Source of the DNA: Candidatus Saccharimonadota bacterium
GTDB taxonomy: Bacteria > Patescibacteriota > Saccharimonadia > Saccharimonadales > AWTP1-31
DNA: 37,552 bases
Assembly: GCA_026395435.1 (NCBI GenBank)
Contig: JAPLYT010000012.1
Location: 1 to 37,552 of the forward strand
Reading direction: 5' to 3'
Of the stretch, positions 8,399 to 17,530 are shown piece by piece. The notes beneath the pieces were generated by a model. It searched no databases. It saw only the letters and a program-made list of their open reading frames with translations, and had not been told where the DNA came from. A program made the position numbers and the translations under genes. Numbering within the stretch: position 1 is the first letter of the stretch; the number at the start of each line of letters is the position of its first letter.

Positions 8399-8418
8399 AC
8401 ATCATACATCATACATCA
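8394..8418. repeat. 7-bp microsatellite (ATCATAC)x3 + ATCA
   Basis: Direct reading at the minus-strand gene start. Confidence 0.95.
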
Positions 8419-8607
8419 GCCATTACTGATATCAGCGCATTACATTGCAAAAGGCCAGGGCATTGTGGCCTATATAAGGTTGATATAACTTTTCCTGGCA
8501 CCTTAGTTCTTCAAATTGTTTTAGTATGGATTCATATTATTGAACAGCTAGATTTTCTATTATTAGCAATATGCATTGCAAAGAGGCACTGATATAATCA
8601 AAATATT

Positions 8608-8853
8608 ATGGGCACCGACGAATTCACCAAACTATTCCAATACATGACTAAGAGATTTGATTCTGCGGATCAGAAGCTTGAAAACACAGCCACAAAACAA
8701 GATATCGATCAGATACTGAAACGACTGAATTCTATTGAGAAGCAATTAGAAATATCTGATGACGAAAGGTTGGTTATGGGTCATCAGCTCGATCGGGTCA
8801 ATCGGTGGGTAAAAGCAGTCGCAGACAAAATCGACTATACACTAACCGTTTAG
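8608..8853 (+). CDS. Small coiled-coil protein
   Basis: Heptad-like EFTKLFQYMTKRFDSADQKLENTATKQDIDQILKRLNSIEKQL. Confidence 0.65.
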   Translation: MGTDEFTKLFQYMTKRFDSADQKLENTATKQDIDQILKRLNSIEKQLEISDDERLVMGHQLDRVNRWVKAVADKIDYTLTV

Positions 8854-8910
8854 ATTAATCTTCACTTCTTAATATTTGACTAACCGTATATTTTATGATA
8901 TTTATGTCCT

Positions 8911-9132
8911 ATGTCTAAAGAATGCATCCAGAATTGTCCCGCTGTCCTTGAGGCAATCGAAAATTATCCTGAGGGTGGTCACCCAAGTGTCGCTATGGCC
9001 GAAGTATTACAAGCTTGCGTAGAATCATATAGCTGCCCCGGGCCGAGAGAAGGTATCATTGAATCTAAAGTAGGAATCTTTCGAAATCGAACCGTATCGG
9101 AGCTCGGCTACATCTGCGGCTTACCTGAATAG
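8911..9132 (+). CDS. Small hypothetical protein, Cys-containing
   Basis: MSKECIQNCPAVLEAIENYPEGGHPSVAMAEVLQACVESYSCPGPREG. Confidence 0.55.
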   Translation: MSKECIQNCPAVLEAIENYPEGGHPSVAMAEVLQACVESYSCPGPREGIIESKVGIFRNRTVSELGYICGLPE

Positions 9133-9164
9133 GCCTGTTTAAGATTAGAGTGGATACCTAGAGC

Positions 9165-9617
9165 TTATTCGTCTGAAAATTCGGCGGGGACAACGTATTT
9201 AGTATCAGTAATATCATGTCGTTCCGTGATCCGGAGATAGTAACCAAATGGATCCTCGATCCTGAAATCCCACAAACCCCATGGTCGTTTGACGAGTGGA
9301 TTGACGATCTTTACAAAGTCACAAATCTCGTCATGGAGTTTCTTGACGTCATCCACCGGGATGACAATCTCTACCCCATATCCTCGTTTAGTATCTTTTG
9401 GAAATCGTTTGAAATACGATTGGTTATAGACTTCGTCGTTTCCTGGCCAAAAGCTGAGCAGCGTACCTTGGCGATCCAAAACTAAGTAATCCCCGCTGTT
9501 TCCTTCATTTCGATGCCAAATCTTTTTGAATCCGAGCTTTCCGTAAAATTCGAGCACCTTTTCGAAATCGGGCACATGCAGTTCGATCTGAATCCTATTG
9601 ATAGTGTCTTTGTCCAT
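9165..9617 (-). CDS. VOC/glyoxalase-like protein
   Basis: RIQIELHVPDFEKVLEFYGKLGFKKIWHR...FRIEDPFGYYLRI. Confidence 0.85.
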   Translation of the reverse strand: MDKDTINRIQIELHVPDFEKVLEFYGKLGFKKIWHRNEGNSGDYLVLDRQGTLLSFWPGNDEVYNQSYFKRFPKDTKRGYGVEIVIPVDDVKKLHDEICDFVKIVNPLVKRPWGLWDFRIEDPFGYYLRITERHDITDTKYVVPAEFSDE

Positions 9618-9721
9618 GTACTAAATAGTAACAATTGGTATTACAAACGTCTATCCGGGTTATAAGATCAAAACCTGTCGAATAGATTTTTGCTGATCAT
9701 GGATCCGTATATAATGACAGC

Positions 9722-10219
9722 ATGGAGCCAAGACTTATTATCATTCGAGGGAATTCTTGTAGTGGTAAGTCTACGATCGCAAAAAGGCTAAAAGTAGAAA
9801 TGGGCCAAGGAACATTATTGGTACCTCAGGATGTCGTGCGACGCGACATGCTTGGCATCAAAGACACTGCCGGGAATCCTTCGATTCAGCTAATCCACGA
9901 TATTGTTTTGTCTGGCAAAAGTATGCAATATGACGTCATATTAGAAGGTATACTTTCGGTAAAAAAATACGGCAAGATGTTACATGAACTTATCGCTGAA
10001 TTCAATAACAATACGCACGCATATTATTTCGACATACCATTTGAAGAAACCATACAGCGATATAAAACAAAACCCAACCGTGCGGGGTATTCAGAAGAGC
10101 ACTTGAAATTATGGTGGAAAGATAAAGATTATCTCAATATTAAGCATGAGCAGAAAATCACAGCCAGCATGTCAGAAGATCAGATAATAGCTAAAATATT
10201 ACAGGATTTTTCCCGGTAG
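9722..10219 (+). CDS. AAA/zeta-toxin-like P-loop kinase
   Basis: Walker A RGNSCSGKSTIAKRL; leaderless TATAAT 6 nt before ATG. Confidence 0.7.
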   Translation: MEPRLIIIRGNSCSGKSTIAKRLKVEMGQGTLLVPQDVVRRDMLGIKDTAGNPSIQLIHDIVLSGKSMQYDVILEGILSVKKYGKMLHELIAEFNNNTHAYYFDIPFEETIQRYKTKPNRAGYSEEHLKLWWKDKDYLNIKHEQKITASMSEDQIIAKILQDFSR

Positions 10220-10350
10220 TTTTCTTTACCAAATATTTAATTCTTGGTGCGGTGAGGGCAGCCGGAACATCAATGTTACTTTCAGACAACGTCGAGATAC
10301 TTAGTAATCATGAGCATTTAGTTCACTATCGTATGGTATACTTAAGAAAT

Positions 10351-10716
10351 ATGAAACAAAAACAAATCATGAAAAAAATTACTCTAGTTTTTATAGCCTT
10401 TTTATTAGGGTTTTTGCTTTTGTATACGATCAATGATAGAACTTCACTTAAAGGAATCAAGGAGCCTAAGAGCTGGACAAGCGAATGCATTCAGCCGGGT
10501 GGACAATATAATCTCGGAGGATGTTTTGGCTGCCCACCTCATGAAGAACGCGGGTTCCCTATCTCTACAAATACAGAACCTAATGCGTGTGCGAGCTCTG
10601 AAGCTGAGCTTAACGGAGTTCAGCTAATGATATTAAACTCTGTTTTTGGTGGCCTATTTTTTGTAGGTGTGTACTCAGTATTTTCTGTTGCGCGCAAACG
10701 AATAAAGAAAAATTAA
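10351..10716 (+). CDS. Small two-TM protein with a Cys-containing loop
   Basis: MKQKQIMKKITLVFIAFLLGFLLLY...GGQYNLGGCFGCPPHEERGFP...VFGGLFFVGVYSVFSV; start is tentative. Confidence 0.5.
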   Translation: MKQKQIMKKITLVFIAFLLGFLLLYTINDRTSLKGIKEPKSWTSECIQPGGQYNLGGCFGCPPHEERGFPISTNTEPNACASSEAELNGVQLMILNSVFGGLFFVGVYSVFSVARKRIKKN

Positions 10717-10740
10717 AATAATTCTATAGTTTAAGCCAGT

Positions 10741-11001
10741 TTATTTTTTGGTGCGGTGAGGGCAGCCTGCCCAGCAGCAAGGGCGGCGGTCACCTTCGAG
10801 CAATCGAGTGATGGTTTGCTCGATATGATTCTTGCGTGTTTTAGCTTTTTTTACTGTTACCGACCAGCAAATCCATTCATTACGAGCAAGGGGAGTCAGA
10901 TCTTCCCATCGCTCGAGGGCTGATTCGTCTGCCATCAGTGATTTGCGTAGATCATCCGGTACTTCGTGAACGACGCCCGTGGCGATAGCGGTTTTTAACA
11001 T
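10741..11001 (-). CDS. YdeI/OmpD-associated-like protein
   Basis: VPDDLRKSLMADESALERWEDLTPLARNEWICWSVTVKKAKTRKNHI; TATAAT-AAACAT-ATG leaderless start. Confidence 0.7.
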   Translation of the reverse strand: MLKTAIATGVVHEVPDDLRKSLMADESALERWEDLTPLARNEWICWSVTVKKAKTRKNHIEQTITRLLEGDRRPCCWAGCPHRTKK

Positions 11002-11062
11002 ATGTTTATTATACAATATTTCAACGCTAAGCATTACAACTGTATAGGTTATACTGGAATCA

Positions 11063-11746
11063 ATGGTAGAATTTATTCCGATTACGAAGGGTGACCAAGA
11101 AACAGTATCATCGTATATTGCCGAGCGGATTGGGGCACAACTTAGTAACGGCAAAACAGTTGCGTGGTTTGTGTCTGGCGGATCTAATATCCCTGTCGAA
11201 TTGGCCACAATCGAAAAACTTAAAAGCACCCAGAACCCAGCAAATCTTCATATCATTATGGTGGATGAACGCTTTGGGCCCGTGGGCCATGCCAATTCAA
11301 ACTGGCACAGTATGAATCTCGAAGATCACAATGACGCAGGGCACACGCTGCACCCAATTCTCGCTGAGGGCGATACCAGCGAAACCGCGACCCAACGTTA
11401 CGACAGCACCGTTGCGAAACTTATTGAAGACGGTGCTTACACCATCGGGCAATTTGGTTTGGGTGCAGATGGTCACACAGCTGGACTCCTCCCGGGTAAC
11501 CCTGTCATGGAAAGCGACGGCTTGTATGCTCATTACCATGGCAAGGATTTCGAACGGATTACAGCTACGCCCAAGCTTATCGCGCGTCTCGACGAATGTA
11601 TTTTGTACGCCAGCGGAGACGACAAAGCGCAGGCATTTGCCGACATGCAAAAACCGGGAGATGAGAACGTAGTGCCATCTCGTATATTACAAAACGCGCG
11701 GAAGCTAACAATTTTGAGTGATTTAAAACAGGAGGAAATAAAATGA
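11063..11746 (+). CDS. pgl: 6-phosphogluconolactonase
   Basis: NLHIIMVDERFGP..HANSNWHSMN...QFGLGADGHTAGLLPG. Confidence 0.92.
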   Translation: MVEFIPITKGDQETVSSYIAERIGAQLSNGKTVAWFVSGGSNIPVELATIEKLKSTQNPANLHIIMVDERFGPVGHANSNWHSMNLEDHNDAGHTLHPILAEGDTSETATQRYDSTVAKLIEDGAYTIGQFGLGADGHTAGLLPGNPVMESDGLYAHYHGKDFERITATPKLIARLDECILYASGDDKAQAFADMQKPGDENVVPSRILQNARKLTILSDLKQEEIK

Positions 11747-12645
11747 AAATCGGATTTATCGGGCTCGGCAAAATGGGCGGCAACATGACCAAACGACTTA
11801 TAGCCGCTGGGCACGAGGTGGTGGCTCTCGACCCAAATGAGGCAGCACAAACTGATGCCAAAACCGCTGGCGCAACCGTCGTTGCCGATCGCCAAGAACT
11901 CATCACGAACTTAGAAAAACAAATCATCTGGCTCATGATCCCATCCCAGCTTGTCGATGCTGAGATCGACGCACTCTTAGGGCTCGTACAGCCTGGTGCG
12001 ATCATCATCGACGGAGGAAACTCCGACTTCCGACTTAGCCAAAAACGAGCCGAAACATGTAAGGCCAAAGACGTAGTCTTTTTGGACGTCGGCACCAGTG
12101 GTGGCATATTGGGCCTCGAAAACGGCTACGCCATCATGGTGGGTGGGGACCAAGCAGCAGTAGCTGAACTGTCACCAATATTCGACGCACTTGCACCAAA
12201 GGACGGTTGGAGCGCATTTGGCGAAAGTGGCAGTGGCCATTATGTGAAGATGGTTCATAACGCCATCGAATACGGCCTGATGGAGGCATACGCCGAAGGC
12301 TACCGCATGCTCAAAGACGGACCATTCAAGAATATCGACCTCGCCAAAGCCGGTGGTGTTTGGCAACACGGCAGCATCATCGAATCCAAGCTCAATGAGC
12401 TCACCACCCAGGCGCTCATCGAAAACCCTCAGCTCGACGGCATCGACGGCTTCGTCAAAGAATCGGGAGAGGCTCGCTGGGCACTCGAAATGGCCAAAGA
12501 TAATGGCCTCGATGCGCCAGCCATTTCGGCATCCTTCGACGTCCGACTGCAAAGCCAAAAAGGTCAGGTCAACTTCGCCACCAAGCTACTGGCTGCCATG
12601 CGTAACAAATTTGGTGGGCATGCCATCAATAAGGAGCAATCATAG
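11743..12645 (+). CDS. gnd: 6-phosphogluconate dehydrogenase (decarboxylating)
   Basis: MKIGFIGLGKMGGNMTKRLIAAGHEV...IIDGGNSDFRLS...DVGTSGGILGLENGYAIMVGG...GSGHYVKMVHNAIEYG; SD AGGAGG. Confidence 0.95.
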   Translation: MKIGFIGLGKMGGNMTKRLIAAGHEVVALDPNEAAQTDAKTAGATVVADRQELITNLEKQIIWLMIPSQLVDAEIDALLGLVQPGAIIIDGGNSDFRLSQKRAETCKAKDVVFLDVGTSGGILGLENGYAIMVGGDQAAVAELSPIFDALAPKDGWSAFGESGSGHYVKMVHNAIEYGLMEAYAEGYRMLKDGPFKNIDLAKAGGVWQHGSIIESKLNELTTQALIENPQLDGIDGFVKESGEARWALEMAKDNGLDAPAISASFDVRLQSQKGQVNFATKLLAAMRNKFGGHAINKEQS

Positions 12646-14126
12646 TGAATAAAGGGCAGCCGCTCGAGCCAGCCATTCTGACGATCTTCGGCATCACCGG
12701 CGATCTAGCTCGGCGAAAACTGTTGCCGGCGCTGTATCAATTGGCTCACCAAAAACATCTTCCAGCCTCTTTCAAAATTGTTGGAATTAGCCGACGGGGA
12801 ACCAAAGTCAGTGACGTCATTGAAGTCATAAAAGACAGCGTCCATGCATCCGGCAAACGCTGCGACGATACCACCATCACGTGGCTCGAGCAAGCTATCA
12901 GCATCGTCGATATGGATATCACTAATCCTGACGATTATGCCAAGCTCAAAACCGAGCTCGATACCCTCGAGGATTCAGTCGGCGTCTGCTTGAACCGTTT
13001 ATTCTACCTAGCTATCCCAGCATCACTGTTTAGCTCGGTCATCGATCGGCTTGGCAAAAAAGATCTCAACACCGGCTGCCAACATGGCATCACCGAAAGC
13101 CGTTTGCTTATCGAAAAACCTTTTGGCTACGACTTGAGCTCCGCCAAAGAACTCATCAACACTCTTGGTAAATCATTCAGCGAGGATCACATCTACCGTA
13201 TCGATCACTACCTTGCCAAAGAAGTATCCCAAAACATTTTGACCCTCCGTTTCGAGAACCCACTGTTTAGCACATCGTGGAACAAAGACCACATCAGCCA
13301 CATCGTCATCACCTCATCCGAAACTATCGGCATAGAGGGCAGGGTGGCATTTTATGAACAAATGGGAGCCTTTAAAGATCTGATCCAGAGCCATCTATTC
13401 CAGATCCTAGCACTGGTCACCATGGACCGGCCGACCAAAATGGAAGCACCTGAAATTCACAAAGCTAAAGTAGCAGTCATGCACAAAATGCTGCCTCCAC
13501 ACGAAAACGACATGGCCACCCAAACGGCTCGGGGCCAATACCAAACATATAAAGAAGAGGTGAGTAGCCACCACAGCACGGTAGAAACCTATGCTGCTGT
13601 ACGCGTGACCATCGACGACCCAAAGTGGCAGGGCGTGCCCATGTATATCCGCACCGGTAAAGCATTATCCGACAAAGTCATCGAGGTGACCGTGGTCTTT
13701 AAAGATCCCGTAGCGCCAGAATGCACCAACCACCTGACCATTCGCATCCAACCCAACGAAGGCATCGTGCTCAACCTCCGCATCAAGAAGCCCGGCTTCG
13801 AACATGTGATCCAAGATGTGAATATGGACTATTGCTACAACCAAACGGCCGATACCGCCCACCCAGACGCCTACGAACGAGTCCTGGTAGACGTTATGCG
13901 GGGCGACAAAACCCTCTTCGCCACCAACGACGAAGTCCTGGCCAGCTGGCAGATCACCGAACCCATCATGCAAGCCTGGCAAGCCAACCAAGTCCCACTC
14001 CACATCTACCAAAACGGCACCTTCGGCCCCAAAGAAGCCGACGACTTCCTCTCAGAAGTGCAGGGCACCTGGCCAAAGAGCGGCCCAAACATCTGCCACA
14101 TCCCAGAAAAATCCTCAGTCAATTAA
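12645..14126 (+). CDS. zwf: Glucose-6-phosphate 1-dehydrogenase (GTG start)
   Basis: TIFGITGDLARRKLLPALYQL...YRIDHYLAKE...YIRTGKAL. Confidence 0.95.
   Translation: MNKGQPLEPAILTIFGITGDLARRKLLPALYQLAHQKHLPASFKIVGISRRGTKVSDVIEVIKDSVHASGKRCDDTTITWLEQAISIVDMDITNPDDYAKLKTELDTLEDSVGVCLNRLFYLAIPASLFSSVIDRLGKKDLNTGCQHGITESRLLIEKPFGYDLSSAKELINTLGKSFSEDHIYRIDHYLAKEVSQNILTLRFENPLFSTSWNKDHISHIVITSSETIGIEGRVAFYEQMGAFKDLIQSHLFQILALVTMDRPTKMEAPEIHKAKVAVMHKMLPPHENDMATQTARGQYQTYKEEVSSHHSTVETYAAVRVTIDDPKWQGVPMYIRTGKALSDKVIEVTVVFKDPVAPECTNHLTIRIQPNEGIVLNLRIKKPGFEHVIQDVNMDYCYNQTADTAHPDAYERVLVDVMRGDKTLFATNDEVLASWQITEPIMQAWQANQVPLHIYQNGTFGPKEADDFLSEVQGTWPKSGPNICHIPEKSSVN
14037..14104 (+). repeat. Copy 1 of the 68-bp zwf 3'-end direct repeat
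   Basis: 60/68 identical by eye to 16943-17010. Confidence 0.93.
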
Positions 14127-14145
14127 AGATGATATGATGTAAGAC

Positions 14146-14826
14146 ATGAATAATCAAACACGCGAAGCTATGACAGAGATAAATCCAATTGATAAAAAAT
14201 CGTTTCGACGGCCAAGAATATTTCGTAGGTCTGTTGCAGCTGCAGGATTTGTAGGAGTTTTATTGAGTGGGGCATGCACGCCTAGCACTGGAGAGCCAGG
14301 ACCGACAACATCGACAACAGAAGTGACTACAACTACAGAGTTAGCTACCACGACTACAACTGAATTACCGACAACTACAACAACCACCGAAGTACCTCGA
14401 TTAAAATTATTCGATGGAAATAATGATTTAATTGGCATAGAACCGGTATTCGTAGGGCCAAACAATCAAGCGTTCAACCAACAATTAGGTAGACTGGTAA
14501 TTTTTGATAATCTTGGAAGGATAAAAACTTCTGATGTAACTTTCGATAGGCCAAATTGCAGCGGTAATGCATACTATTCAACTCGAGATAATTCACCTAT
14601 TAGCCCGCAATTAAGTTTAGGCGTAATTAAAAACACACTAAACTTTAATCATTATTACATTACCGACAATAGCGTAGCACCTGTATATACAGCGCTCCCA
14701 AGTTACCGAGATGATAATAATGTTTGCAATAATTCAACATTCATTGGAAACGTATACAGACTCGATGAAGTTACTTTGCCGTTTCAAGAACCAATAGTTC
14801 AACCACTTCGACTTAGCGTTGAATAG
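14146..14826 (+). CDS. Lipoprotein with Thr-rich linker and unknown C-terminal domain
   Basis: Lipobox LLSGAC; TTSTTEVTTTTELATTTTTELPTTTTTTE; leaderless TATGAT-7 nt-ATG. Confidence 0.7.
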   Translation: MNNQTREAMTEINPIDKKSFRRPRIFRRSVAAAGFVGVLLSGACTPSTGEPGPTTSTTEVTTTTELATTTTTELPTTTTTTEVPRLKLFDGNNDLIGIEPVFVGPNNQAFNQQLGRLVIFDNLGRIKTSDVTFDRPNCSGNAYYSTRDNSPISPQLSLGVIKNTLNFNHYYITDNSVAPVYTALPSYRDDNNVCNNSTFIGNVYRLDEVTLPFQEPIVQPLRLSVE

Positions 14827-15262
14827 AAATATTGAAGTAACTGTCGATAAATTTTGCAGATCCCATCTGTTTCTTTGTGACTGCCATAGCGCCAACGTCT
14901 AGGCCAGCATTGAGAGTCGTCTCGCCAAGACTAGGGCTTCCAGCGCGAAGTGGATTATAGTTTCTGACATTAGAATACAAATCAAAGACCAAACCTACCA
15001 AAGCTATTCTAGGCAACCATATATACAATATTTTATTGAAGGTTCGATAATAACTCTTCGGGGTAGGGTAGTTATAGAAGTTTACGATCGACAGAACAGT
15101 GAAAAACACCACAAACGCAGCCATAATGAGCGCAAACATTACTTTGTTATCTATATCTTTCAGGCTATAGACACCCACGACCATCACTAGCCCAATACCA
15201 ACCAACGGCCCAACAATTCTACTTTTTATGATCGATGCTATCTCGTTTTCCATACTTAGCAT
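14813..15262 (-). CDS. Small integral membrane protein
   Basis: Three hydrophobic helices; tail overlaps convergent lipoprotein gene. Confidence 0.6.
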   Translation of the reverse strand: MLSMENEIASIIKSRIVGPLVGIGLVMVVGVYSLKDIDNKVMFALIMAAFVVFFTVLSIVNFYNYPTPKSYYRTFNKILYIWLPRIALVGLVFDLYSNVRNYNPLRAGSPSLGETTLNAGLDVGAMAVTKKQMGSAKFIDSYFNISIQR

Positions 15263-15301
15263 AAGTATAGCTGAATATTTTAGTTGTGATAATCGCCTCT
15301 T

Positions 15302-15334
15302 AACTAGTGTTTACTGCTTGGCTAAAGTAGAATG
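15302..15334 (+). repeat. 33-bp promoter-region repeat, copy 1
   Basis: AACTAGTGTTTACTGCTTGGCTAAAGTAGAATG; 30/33 identical to 17531-17563. Confidence 0.9.
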
Positions 15335-15374
15335 AAATTATTATTTAAGCATTTGTTAAAAATAAGGACGATAC

Positions 15375-16076
15375 ATGGCAACAGAGCATCAACTTAATTC
15401 GCTAAAAGAATCAATCAAGTTATACAAGAGAAAGTATCTACGAAAAGAATTTTCCCAGCTTGATGAATCGGCAACAAGAATCATGACAAACAATTTCTTG
15501 ACTGAAATTCTTGGCTACAAAGAACTTGAAGAAATAAAAACAGAATACAGAATTAGGACCGAATATGCCGATTATGTAATTCAACTCAAACGGAAAAAGC
15601 ATTTTGTAGTCGAAGTTAAATCTATTGATATTGATATAAGTGAAAAACATCTTCGTCAAAGTTTAAGTTATGCAGCGAACGAAGGTATTGACTGGATTTT
15701 ATTATTAAATGGACGTGAAATTCAACTCTACAGAGTAAATTTTGGAAAACCTGTAACAACCACACTCATTTTTAAATTAGATCTAACAGTTGATGAAGAC
15801 TTGAAAAAAGCCCCATCACTAGTTTGGAACCTTACTAAAAAAGCTGTAGAAAAAGGGGACTTAGAAGATTTCTGGAAGCGTACGAACGCACTTAACACTC
15901 AAAACCTTTCTAGACTACTGTATTCAGAAGAAGTGATTAAAAGACTCAGGAATGACCTCAAAGAACAGACCGGCATATATTTTCAAATGGAAGATATTGC
16001 AGAATCATTATGCCAAATTATCAAAGAGCCGATTGATTTTCCTAAACCAAGAATAAGAACTAAACGTAAGAGCTAA
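15375..16076 (+). CDS. HsdR-N-like PD-(D/E)XK nuclease domain protein
   Basis: YRIRTEYADYVIQLKRKKHFVVEVKSIDIDISEKHLRQSLSYAANEGIDWILLLNGREIQLYRV; SD AAGGA. Confidence 0.75.
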   Translation: MATEHQLNSLKESIKLYKRKYLRKEFSQLDESATRIMTNNFLTEILGYKELEEIKTEYRIRTEYADYVIQLKRKKHFVVEVKSIDIDISEKHLRQSLSYAANEGIDWILLLNGREIQLYRVNFGKPVTTTLIFKLDLTVDEDLKKAPSLVWNLTKKAVEKGDLEDFWKRTNALNTQNLSRLLYSEEVIKRLRNDLKEQTGIYFQMEDIAESLCQIIKEPIDFPKPRIRTKRKS

Positions 16077-16199
16077 TAGCAACTTTTATATCATTAATAC
16101 ACGGATAAGTAGGATGTTTGACAAAATTTCACTCCTAAACACTTCTCATGGGAAAATTGCTATAGTCATTCAAACTACTCCATATAGTCGTGCATTTAT

Positions 16200-16871
16200 A
16201 TGAGGTTATTTTTAGCTACATTAGTACTACTATTTTTCTTTGTTTTAGTCTTATGGCTGGATTATATGAGCGACAAGACTTTTAAGTCTGAGACAGGTGG
16301 TAAGCATTACTATCCATCAAAAAAAGAAATTGTAAAACCGACTATAGTTAAAGAGAATAATGGGTTGTATAACTGGAGTTACTGGACAATTGACCATCTT
16401 GGTAAGCATGTGGATCCAGATAGTAGTTGGGGTATATTACGACTAAAAGTATTTTCGAGGGATGATCATAAATGCTTAGATTGCGGATCTAGAACCAATC
16501 TAACAGTACAGCATAAGGTTGCGCTTTCACTTGGCGGTTCAAATAAAACCGACAATCTAATTACACTTTGCGCAAAATGTCATGAAAAAGCTGATAAAAA
16601 GATTATTTTTACTGCGAAAAAAGATTTCGGTGACTTCAGTAATTATGGTGATCAAGATATTTTAACAGATCGCGTCGACCAAATAAGCGAACAGATCTAT
16701 CTGAACGAAACCATAGAGATAGAGTATACGGACGACAAGGGGACCAAAACAGTGAGACGAATAACGCCAAAGAGACTTTTTTTAGTTGACGAGAAAGCTT
16801 ATCTCAGAGCATATTGTGATCTAAGAAAAGCAGATAGGACATTTAAAATAGCTAGAATTATTATCCGCTAA
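16200..16871 (+). CDS. N-terminal TM + HNH endonuclease + WYL-like domain fusion
   Basis: TM LFLATLVLLFFFVLVLWL; HNH CLDCGSRTNLTVQHKVALSLGGSNKTDNLITLCAKCH; WYL-like QIYLNETIEIEYTDDKGTKTVRRITPKRLFLVDEKAYLRAYCDLRKADRTFKIARI. Confidence 0.75.
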   Translation: MRLFLATLVLLFFFVLVLWLDYMSDKTFKSETGGKHYYPSKKEIVKPTIVKENNGLYNWSYWTIDHLGKHVDPDSSWGILRLKVFSRDDHKCLDCGSRTNLTVQHKVALSLGGSNKTDNLITLCAKCHEKADKKIIFTAKKDFGDFSNYGDQDILTDRVDQISEQIYLNETIEIEYTDDKGTKTVRRITPKRLFLVDEKAYLRAYCDLRKADRTFKIARIIIR

Positions 16872-16942
16872 ACCTGTCAGTGACTTATTTAGCTCTTGGG
16901 GTATCGACAACTTGATGACATAAAGTCTGATCATCAGTAAAT

Positions 16943-17020
16943 GCCGACGACTTCCTCATAGAAGTACAGGGCACCTGGCCAAAGAGCGGTCCGAACATCT
17001 GCCTTGTCCCTTCAAGTTAA
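16943..17020 (+). pseudogene. Displaced zwf 3' end (copy 2), still coding ADDFLIEVQGTWPKSGPNICLVPSS*
   Basis: 68-bp homology to the zwf end, own TAA at 17018-17020 directly abutting the convergent stop of the next gene. Confidence 0.9.
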
Positions 17021-17497
17021 CTAGAGAATCTTTTTTGCAGCGTTAACGACATCACTCGTTAATGAGATATTGTAAGCACCCATAGTGCTATGCCACTTTT
17101 TAAACTCATTGAATTGATCGAAAGTTAATTCATATATGTTTTTAGGGAGATAATCTTCGAGTACAACGATAATTAAATATTCAAAGTTCTTTATCAAATT
17201 TGGGCTATCAGGTTTTCCATGCCCACGAAATACTCCGGTAGTTTTATTTGGATAAGTAATAGTTTTTATAGTGTATCTTTCTCCTTTATCGCTTATAGCA
17301 TCGATATTTTTAGTACTAGGAGGCGCTAAAAGTAAACGAGGTAGATTTGGGGTTTTTATGTATGTCGAAACAGCTAATTTCTCACCTCTTTCACCAGTGA
17401 CATTCTTGCTAGAAATCTCACCTTCTTCTTGTAACTGCTTATAGACATCAGAGTAGAGCTGCCATAGTTCATCAACTTTATAATTTTTTAAATTCAT
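17021..17497 (-). CDS. Restriction-endonuclease-like (DUF6998-like) protein
   Basis: GERGEKLAVSTYIKTPNLPRLLLAPPSTKNIDAISDKGERYTIKTI. Confidence 0.6.
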   Translation of the reverse strand: MNLKNYKVDELWQLYSDVYKQLQEEGEISSKNVTGERGEKLAVSTYIKTPNLPRLLLAPPSTKNIDAISDKGERYTIKTITYPNKTTGVFRGHGKPDSPNLIKNFEYLIIVVLEDYLPKNIYELTFDQFNEFKKWHSTMGAYNISLTSDVVNAAKKIL

Positions 17498-17530
17498 TTT
17501 ATGATTATAGTTTTATTATTTATATCCTAC

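Noticed and set aside
11533-12107. Long minus-strand ORFs opposite pgl/gnd
   Set aside because: Antisense shadows of strongly recognised coding genes
13721-14137. 138-aa plus-strand ORF inside zwf
   Set aside because: Out-of-frame Pro/Arg-rich shadow of zwf codons
14105-16942. Prophage or transposon
   Set aside because: No integrase, transposase, capsid or terminal inverted repeats seen; the only flanks are gene-tail direct repeats
15375-17497. Complete Type I/II restriction-modification system
   Set aside because: No DNA methyltransferase or specificity subunit; only nuclease-like domains
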